Part shown: positions 16,201-20,339 of the stretch, one piece after another | Numbering within the stretch: the stretch's first letter is position 1 | Layout: every line of letters begins with the position of its first letter | From: Bacteroidales bacterium | GTDB taxonomy: Bacteria; Bacteroidota; Bacteroidia; Bacteroidales; VadinHA17 | Assembly (NCBI GenBank): GCA_015486475.1 | Contig: WFRO01000106.1 | Coordinates: 1 to 20,339, forward strand | DNA: 20,339 nt | Direction of reading: 5' to 3' | Made by a program: the position numbers and the translations under genes | Notes under the pieces: model-generated | Told to the model about the DNA's origin: nothing | What the model saw: the letters and a program-made list of their open reading frames with translations, nothing else | The model's database searches: none

Positions 16201-17728
16201 GGCGGAAATAGCTGAAGAGACGCTGGGGCTTGCCGGAGAAAACCGCCATGGGAGTGTCGTTGCCCATCGAGTTGATGGGTTCCTTGCCCTGCTCGGCCAT
16301 GGGCTTTATGAGCACCTCGATATCTTCTTTGCTGTAACCGAACGATTTAAGATAGACAGGCAGGGCATCGCCCAGGGTGGAGGGCTTGCGTTCCTTTACC
16401 TCGATCTGCTCCATCTCCAGACGGTTTTCTTTCAGCCAGTTGGCATAGGGATGACGTCGCGCCAGCTCCGATTTTACCTCGTCGTTGGGGATGATGATGC
16501 CCAGTTTGGTGTCGACGAGCAGCAGCTTGCCCGGTTTGAGACGTCTTTTTTCGCGGATCTCTTCGGGAGCGAACTGCTGCACACCTGTCTCCGAGCCCAT
16601 GATGATCAGGTCGTCGCGCGTGATCAGATAACGGGACGGTCGCAGGCCGTTGCGGTCGAGGGTACCTCCCACATACCGGCCGTCGGAAAAGAGAATGGCC
16701 GCCGGGCCGTCCCACGGTTCCATGAAAGTGGAGTGGTACTCATAGAAAGCTTTCAGACTGTTGGGGATGGGGTTCTTGTCGTTCCACGACTCAGGGATCA
16801 GCATGCTCAGGGCATGGGGTATGGTGCGGCCTGTCTGTACCAGGAACTCCAGCGCATTATCCAGCGAGGCGGAGTCGCTCTTGCCCGGCTCGATGACGGG
16901 GAAGAGCTTGGGCAGATCGTCGCGAAAGAGCTCCGACCGCATCAGGGCCTCACGGGCATGCATCCACAGACGGTTGCCGCGGATGGTGTTGATCTCGCCG
17001 TTGTGGGCGATGTACCGGAAAGGCTGGGCCAGATCCCACGAGGGGAAAGTGTTCGTGCTGAAACGGGAGTGGACCAGCGCGATGGCACTGCGGTACGAGG
17101 GCTGTCGCAGGTCGGGATAGTACGAAACCAGCTGGTCGGGTGTGAACAGCCCTTTGTAAATGATGGTGCGGGTGGAGAGGCTGTTGACATAAAAAACATC
17201 TTTTTCCTTCAGCTCCAAAGCACGTATCTTATCCTCCGTTTGCTTGCGCACCAGGTAGAGACGCCGTTCCAGCTCATCCTCCTCGTAATTGCCCCGGATA
17301 AAGACCTGCTCAATGTGTGGCTCCGAGGTGAGAGCAATGTCCCCCAGACCGGCATTGTTGACCGGCACCTTGCGGTAGGTGATCAGCTCAAGGCCTTCAC
17401 TGAGGATGGTCTCGTCCAGGATCTTTTTGCATGCTTCCGCCTCTTTCCCGTCGCGTGGCAGGAAAAGCAGGCCCGTGCCGTAAGCGGAAGGGGAGGGGAG
17501 AGGGATCCCCTCGTCGAGGTACATGTCGTGCGGTATCTGGGTGAGGATGCCGGCGCCGTCACCCGTTTTGTTGTCGGCGCTCTCGGCGCCACGGTGGGTC
17601 AGATTGATCAGGATCTGCAGTCCCCGTTCGACAATGTCATGCGACCGGTGGCCGTGGATGTGAGCCACAAAGCCGATACCACAGGCGTCATGCTCGTTCT
17701 CCGGCCGGTATAAGGAATTTTCTTTCAT
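13211..17728 (-). CDS. gltB: Glutamate synthase large subunit
   Basis: This 1505-aa subunit makes two glutamates from glutamine and 2-oxoglutarate, the central ammonia-assimilation step with glutamine synthetase. After a 15-residue propeptide comes Cys16 (DACGIGFVAH), the nucleophile of the class II glutaminase domain, freed by cleavage before it. Other glutaminase motifs are HSRFSTNTFPSW (220-231) and AHNGEINTIRGN (241-252). The FMN-binding synthase domain holds the 3Fe-4S cysteines 1116, 1122 and 1127, in the standard Cx5Cx4C spacing. The C-terminal GXGXG helix domain contains NTVLYGATSGHLFVNG and GGRVVVLGKTGRNFAAGMSGG. Full length, with all key residues seen. It lies 120 bp downstream of leuB and 24 bp upstream of gltD. 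No convincing promoter is visible in the leuB-gltB gap. Confidence 0.98.
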   Translation of the reverse strand: MKENSLYRPENEHDACGIGFVAHIHGHRSHDIVERGLQILINLTHRGAESADNKTGDGAGILTQIPHDMYLDEGIPLPSPSAYGTGLLFLPRDGKEAEACKKILDETILSEGLELITYRKVPVNNAGLGDIALTSEPHIEQVFIRGNYEEDELERRLYLVRKQTEDKIRALELKEKDVFYVNSLSTRTIIYKGLFTPDQLVSYYPDLRQPSYRSAIALVHSRFSTNTFPSWDLAQPFRYIAHNGEINTIRGNRLWMHAREALMRSELFRDDLPKLFPVIEPGKSDSASLDNALEFLVQTGRTIPHALSMLIPESWNDKNPIPNSLKAFYEYHSTFMEPWDGPAAILFSDGRYVGGTLDRNGLRPSRYLITRDDLIIMGSETGVQQFAPEEIREKRRLKPGKLLLVDTKLGIIIPNDEVKSELARRHPYANWLKENRLEMEQIEVKERKPSTLGDALPVYLKSFGYSKEDIEVLIKPMAEQGKEPINSMGNDTPMAVFSGKPQRLFSYFRQLFAQVTNPPIDPIREGLVMALTNYIGSLQKNILEESPEHCHLIKFKSPIITNTDLGKIKDLRHQMFTHTTLKMVFPVNTGGKGLKKALDKLCRQSEEAVDNNTNFLILSDRDISEEMAPIPVLLAVSAVHHHLIRTRKRMQVGLIIETGEAREVTHYAQLLAYGASIINPYVAFAVLDHLVKEGEIDMPYDKARRNYIRAIDKGILKIMSKMGISTLRSYFGAQIFEAIGLSEELIDEYFSGTPSQIGGIGLNELARDILQNHLHTFFPANNPSLLPHKGIYSYRWEGETHAWNPESIALLQWAVRTGNYERFKEFTRTTDDYTLRPVFIRGLLKIKKGRSIPLEEVEPEEAIMKRFVTGAMSYGSISREAHEALAIAMNRIGGRSNTGEGGEHPDRFVVKDPRQNRRSAIKQVASGRFGVTTDYLINADEIQIKIAQGAKPGEGGQLPGYKVNRIIARVRHSVPGITLISPPPHHDIYSIEDLAQLIYDLKSTNPKAYISVKLVSEHGVGTVAAGVSKAHADLIVISGTEGGTGASPVSSIKHAGAPMEIGLAETHQTLVKNNLRTRVRLQADGQLKTGRDVVIAALLGAEEFGFATAPLITLGCVMMRKCHMNTCPAGIATQDEKLRKRFRGAPEHVENYFRFLAREIREYMAELGFPTFDEMVGRSDMLEQRTDIAHEKARTIDLSRLLWFPENNGHLPLHYRPGLNHIMENMLDKELIRLSARALQRRERVWITRDIHNTDRATGSMLSGEVVRLHGREGLPADTIECTFYGSAGQSFGAFLVPGITFRLEGDSNDYLGKGLSGGTIIITPPKGIRYKPEENIIIGNTVLYGATSGHLFVNGIAGERFAVRNSGVHAVVEGVGDHGCEYMTGGRVVVLGKTGRNFAAGMSGGIAYVLDLDGDFPYYCNQELVELTRLQDYDEVAELQELIATHWHLTGSKQAEKVLANWDGYFPRFMKVTPLEYKKVLNEQKLREIESKLRRAEYDPDYTE

Positions 17729-17758
17729 AGTGGTATGTTTCTTTTTCTTGCTCTCACT

Positions 17759-17783
17759 GCCGGATACATCCTGTCCCTCCGGC
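17759..17783 (-). other. Small hairpin in the leuB-gltB gap
   Basis: A 6-bp inverted repeat GCCGGA/TCCGGC (17759-17764 and 17778-17783) with a 13-nt loop lies in the 120-bp gap. No T tract follows on either strand, so it is not a standard terminator. The rest of the gap is purine-rich on the coding strand just before the gltB ATG. I see no TAnnTTTG box. The glt genes may be read through from leu, or use a promoter that does not match the consensus. Confidence 0.25.
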
Positions 17784-17848
17784 GGGGTAGTCCGGTTTTC
17801 TCTGCTCTCTCCACATGTTGCCTGGCTGTGTAAGGCCCGGAAAGGATC

Positions 17849-18916
17849 TTATTTCTTCCGGATGTACGAGGCGATCCGGTTTCCCACTTCCGAGGTGCTC
17901 CTGGCATGGGCCGGATCGATGTCCTCCGTTACGTAACCTTCGGCGAGCGACCTGTCCACGGCCTCCCGCACCAGCGCGCCTTCTTCCTGAAGCCCCAGTC
18001 CCGACTCCAGCATCATCGCTGCCGAGAGGATCATGGCCAGGGGGTTGGCGATGTTCCTGCCTGCCGCCTGGGGATAGGAGCCGTGTACCGGCTCAAAAAG
18101 AGAGGTGAGCAATCCCTCCGACGCCGAGGGTAGCAGGCCCATGGAGCCGGTGATGACACTCGCCTCGTCGGTGAGGATGTCACCGAACATGTTCTCCGTG
18201 ACCATCACATCAAAACGTGCAGGGTTCTGGATGATCTGCATGGCGGCATTGTCCACAAAAAGGTAATCCACCTCTATCTCCGGATGATCTTTCGACATCT
18301 CCTGGGCCGTTTCGCGCCACAGACGTGAGGTGACCAGCACGTTGGCCTTGTCCACCACGGTGAGCCGCCTGTTGCGGGCCCCGGCATAGCGGAAGGCCAC
18401 CTCCAGGATGCGGACGATCTCTTCTTTGGAATAGAGGTTGGTCTCAAAGGCTTTGGTACCGTCCTCGGACCTTCCCCGCGGCTCGCCGAAATAGCTGCCG
18501 CCGGTCAACTCGCGGATGACCACGAAATCCACACCTTCTACCAGCTCTTTCCTGAGCGGGGATTTACCGATCAGGGCAGGGAAGGTGCTCACCGGCCGGA
18601 TGTTGGCGAACAACCCCAGTTGCTTGCGCATGGCCAGCAGCCCCTGCTCGGGCCTCACCTTTGCCTTCGGGTCATTGTCGTATTTGGGATCGCCGATGGC
18701 GCCAAACAGCACGGCATCCGCCTCCCGGCACAACTGAAAGGTCTCGTCGGGAAAAGGATCGCCCGTTTTGTCAATGGCGATGGCGCCGGCATGACCGTAC
18801 CGGAAATCGAAAGTGTGTCCGTATTTCTCTGCGACGGCCTGCAATACGCCGACGGCCTGTTCCATGATCTCGGGCCCGATGCCGTCACCGGGAAGGGTCG
18901 CTATGGTGTAGTTCAT
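17849..18916 (-). CDS. leuB: 3-isopropylmalate dehydrogenase
   Basis: This 355-aa cytoplasmic enzyme oxidises and decarboxylates 3-isopropylmalate to 2-oxoisocaproate with NAD, the third step of leucine synthesis. The N-terminal LPGDGIGPEI is standard. RPEQGLLAMRKQLGLFANIRP (88-108) binds substrate. Catalytic Tyr142 lies in IRELTGGSYFG and Lys190 in VVDKANVL. Metal-binding aspartates are D222 (VDNAAMQ), D246 and D250 (ENMFGDILTDEAS). EPVHGSYPQAAG near the C-terminus binds NAD. Length and all key residues are normal. It begins 4 nt after the stop of the upstream LeuA-like gene, so the two share an operon. A citramalate-derived substrate is also possible if the neighbour is a citramalate synthase. 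Confidence 0.97.
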   Translation of the reverse strand: MNYTIATLPGDGIGPEIMEQAVGVLQAVAEKYGHTFDFRYGHAGAIAIDKTGDPFPDETFQLCREADAVLFGAIGDPKYDNDPKAKVRPEQGLLAMRKQLGLFANIRPVSTFPALIGKSPLRKELVEGVDFVVIRELTGGSYFGEPRGRSEDGTKAFETNLYSKEEIVRILEVAFRYAGARNRRLTVVDKANVLVTSRLWRETAQEMSKDHPEIEVDYLFVDNAAMQIIQNPARFDVMVTENMFGDILTDEASVITGSMGLLPSASEGLLTSLFEPVHGSYPQAAGRNIANPLAMILSAAMMLESGLGLQEEGALVREAVDRSLAEGYVTEDIDPAHARSTSEVGNRIASYIRKK

Positions 18917-18920
18917 ATCT

Positions 18921-20339
18921 TTAAACTTTTGCTTTTTCTGTTACATTAACGTTTTCTATGATGTTGAGCATTTTCTCCGTGGCCTTGATGGCCGACTCGG
19001 TCTGGTCCACCTCCAGGCCGTGGGTCTTGAACTCATAATTGCCGATCTTCCAGGTGATCGTCGTCGAGACCAGGGCGTCTGTTTTACCGCCGGGAGGGAT
19101 CGTCACCACGTAGTCGGTCAGGACGGGATGTTCCTTGCCCAGCGTGTCGTAGATCTTCCACAGGGCGTTCATGAAGGCGTTGTACTGGCCGTCGCCGGTG
19201 GCGCTCTCGGAGTATATCTTATCGTGGATCTCTATGGAGATGTTGGCAATGGGTTTGAGCCCCCGCGACAGGGTCAGCGAATAGTTGATCACCCGCACCG
19301 GCTTGTCGTTGGAGAAGTTGTTCAGCACGTCGGCCAGGATGTAGGGCAGGTCTTCCTTGGTGATCTGCTCTTTCTTGTCACCCAGTTCGATGACCTTTTC
19401 GGTCACCTTGCGGGCCGACTCGGGATCCAGCTCGATGCCCAGCTCCTCCAGGTTCTTCAGGATATTGGCCTTTCCGGAGGTCTTGCCCAGCGCATACTGG
19501 CGGTTGCGTCCGAAACGTTCGGGCAGCAGGTCGTTGTAATACAGATGGTTCTTCGAGTCCCCGTCGGCATGCACGCCGCAGGTCTGGGTAAAGACATTCT
19601 CGCCCACCACCGGCTTGTTGGGGGGGATGCGGATGCCGGAGAAGGTCTCTACGATCTTGGCGGCCCGGATCAGCATGGACTCGTTGATGTTGTTCTCTGC
19701 CTTGAGATGATCATTGAGGATCACGGCCACACTTGCCAGCGGCACATTGCCGGCACGCTCGCCCAGACCGTTAACGGTGGTATGGACGCCGTGGATGCCC
19801 TCCCGCACGGCCATGAAGACATTGCCTGCCGCCTGGTCATAGTCGTTGTGGGCGTGGAAATCAAAGTGCAGGTCCGGGTAACGCTCCAGCATGATGCGGC
19901 AGAAAGAGGCCGTCTGGTCCGGGTTGAGGATGCCCAGCGTGTCAGGTAGCATGAAACGTTTGATCTCTTCATCTTTCAGACCGTCCATAAGGAAAAAGAC
20001 ATAATCGCGGCTGTGGATCATGCCGTTCGACCAGTCTTCCAGATAGAGGTTCACCGTCATGCCTTTGCTGCGGGCATATCGGATGGCCCTGCGTATGTCT
20101 TCCAGATGCTGTTCCGGTTCTTTGCGCAACTGTTCACGCACATGCCGCAGCGATCCCTTGGTGAGCAGGTTGGCCACACGCCCTCCGGCACGTTCTATCC
20201 AGTCGATAGAGGCTGTCCCGTCAATGAAGGCCAGGATCTCGATCTTTTCGGGACATCCTTTGGAGGCAGCCCACGCGGTGATGCGTTTCACGGCCTCCTC
20301 TTCGCCGAAAGAGACACGCGCAGAGGCGATCTCTATACG
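18921..20339 (-). CDS. 2-isopropylmalate/citramalate synthase family protein (5' end outside window)
   Basis: This is the C-terminal 472 codons of an acetyl-CoA-dependent DRE-TIM synthase. The frame stays open to the window edge (residues reading RIEIASARVSFGEEEAV before the first GTG at 20291), so the true start lies beyond. Metal- and substrate-binding HFDFHAHND is present, followed by GVHTTVNGLGERAGNVPLA and the linker motif CGVHADGDSKN. The last 120 residues form the LeuA-type allosteric (LeuA dimer) domain with a GDGQYNA turn, so feedback control by leucine or isoleucine is expected. It lies 4 nt upstream of leuB. It fits either a second LeuA (leucine) or a CimA-type citramalate synthase (isoleucine); sequence alone does not decide, so no symbol is given. 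Confidence 0.9.
   Translation of the reverse strand, partial: RIEIASARVSFGEEEAVKRITAWAASKGCPEKIEILAFIDGTASIDWIERAGGRVANLLTKGSLRHVREQLRKEPEQHLEDIRRAIRYARSKGMTVNLYLEDWSNGMIHSRDYVFFLMDGLKDEEIKRFMLPDTLGILNPDQTASFCRIMLERYPDLHFDFHAHNDYDQAAGNVFMAVREGIHGVHTTVNGLGERAGNVPLASVAVILNDHLKAENNINESMLIRAAKIVETFSGIRIPPNKPVVGENVFTQTCGVHADGDSKNHLYYNDLLPERFGRNRQYALGKTSGKANILKNLEELGIELDPESARKVTEKVIELGDKKEQITKEDLPYILADVLNNFSNDKPVRVINYSLTLSRGLKPIANISIEIHDKIYSESATGDGQYNAFMNALWKIYDTLGKEHPVLTDYVVTIPPGGKTDALVSTTITWKIGNYEFKTHGLEVDQTESAIKATEKMLNIIENVNVTEKAKV

Noticed and set aside
15995..17713. 572-codon plus-strand frame opposite gltB
   Set aside because: Antisense shadow of the glutaminase region, for the same reasons.
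19020..19949. 309-codon plus-strand frame opposite the LeuA-like gene
   Set aside because: Antisense to a well-conserved enzyme with all motifs intact.
1..20339. CRISPR arrays, transposases, integrases, phage genes, toxin-antitoxin pairs
   Set aside because: No regularly spaced direct repeats and no recognisable mobile or defence genes were seen on either strand.

Overview
The window looks like chromosomal DNA from a member of the Bacteroidota, most likely a Bacteroidales-type anaerobe. This rests on several signs: a DUF3822-rsmD pair, DUF4491 proteins, a small single-RRM RNA-binding protein, a short RecD-like helicase, a TonB receptor, and Bacteroidota-style promoters (TAnnTTTG near -7 with a TTTG-like -33 box) ahead of the tRNA and several operons. 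Nothing marks it as phage, plasmid or IS DNA. Genus cannot be read from the sequence alone.

Layout. 1-225 is a repeat-rich stretch with two convergent terminator-like hairpins. It is followed by tRNA-Asp(GTC) on the minus strand with its own promoter (226-343). At 359-2394 lies a three-gene minus-strand operon: a membrane-anchored protein with a pilin-like N-terminal region, a DUF3822 protein, and the 16S rRNA methyltransferase RsmD. A divergent promoter region (2395-2489) separates it from a plus-strand RecD/Pif1-like helicase (2490-3929). The helicase converges on an RRM protein (3991-4239) at a perfect bidirectional terminator.

From 4418 to 11681 all genes are on the minus strand and tightly packed. 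In transcription order they are: two tandem DUF4491 membrane proteins, a small single-pass protein of unknown function, then after a 160-bp gap a TonB-dependent receptor, an AmpG/RhtX-like MFS permease, oxygen-independent coproporphyrinogen oxidase (hemN) and protoporphyrinogen oxidase (hemG). A terminator-like hairpin follows hemG. Linking an outer-membrane receptor and an inner-membrane permease to exactly the two enzymes that turn coproporphyrinogen into protoporphyrin suggests a porphyrin (possibly coproporphyrin) uptake-and-finishing pathway. This is the most interesting hypothesis in the window.

From 11765 to the right edge is amino-acid biosynthesis, also on the minus strand: a LeuA/citramalate-synthase-type enzyme (5' end outside the window), leuB, gltB and gltD. 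The leu genes build the branched-chain carbon skeleton. GltBD makes the glutamate that donates nitrogen to branched-chain amino acids. The glt and leu genes are visibly richer in G+C at wobble positions than the hem/TonB block, and this produces several long spurious antisense reading frames.
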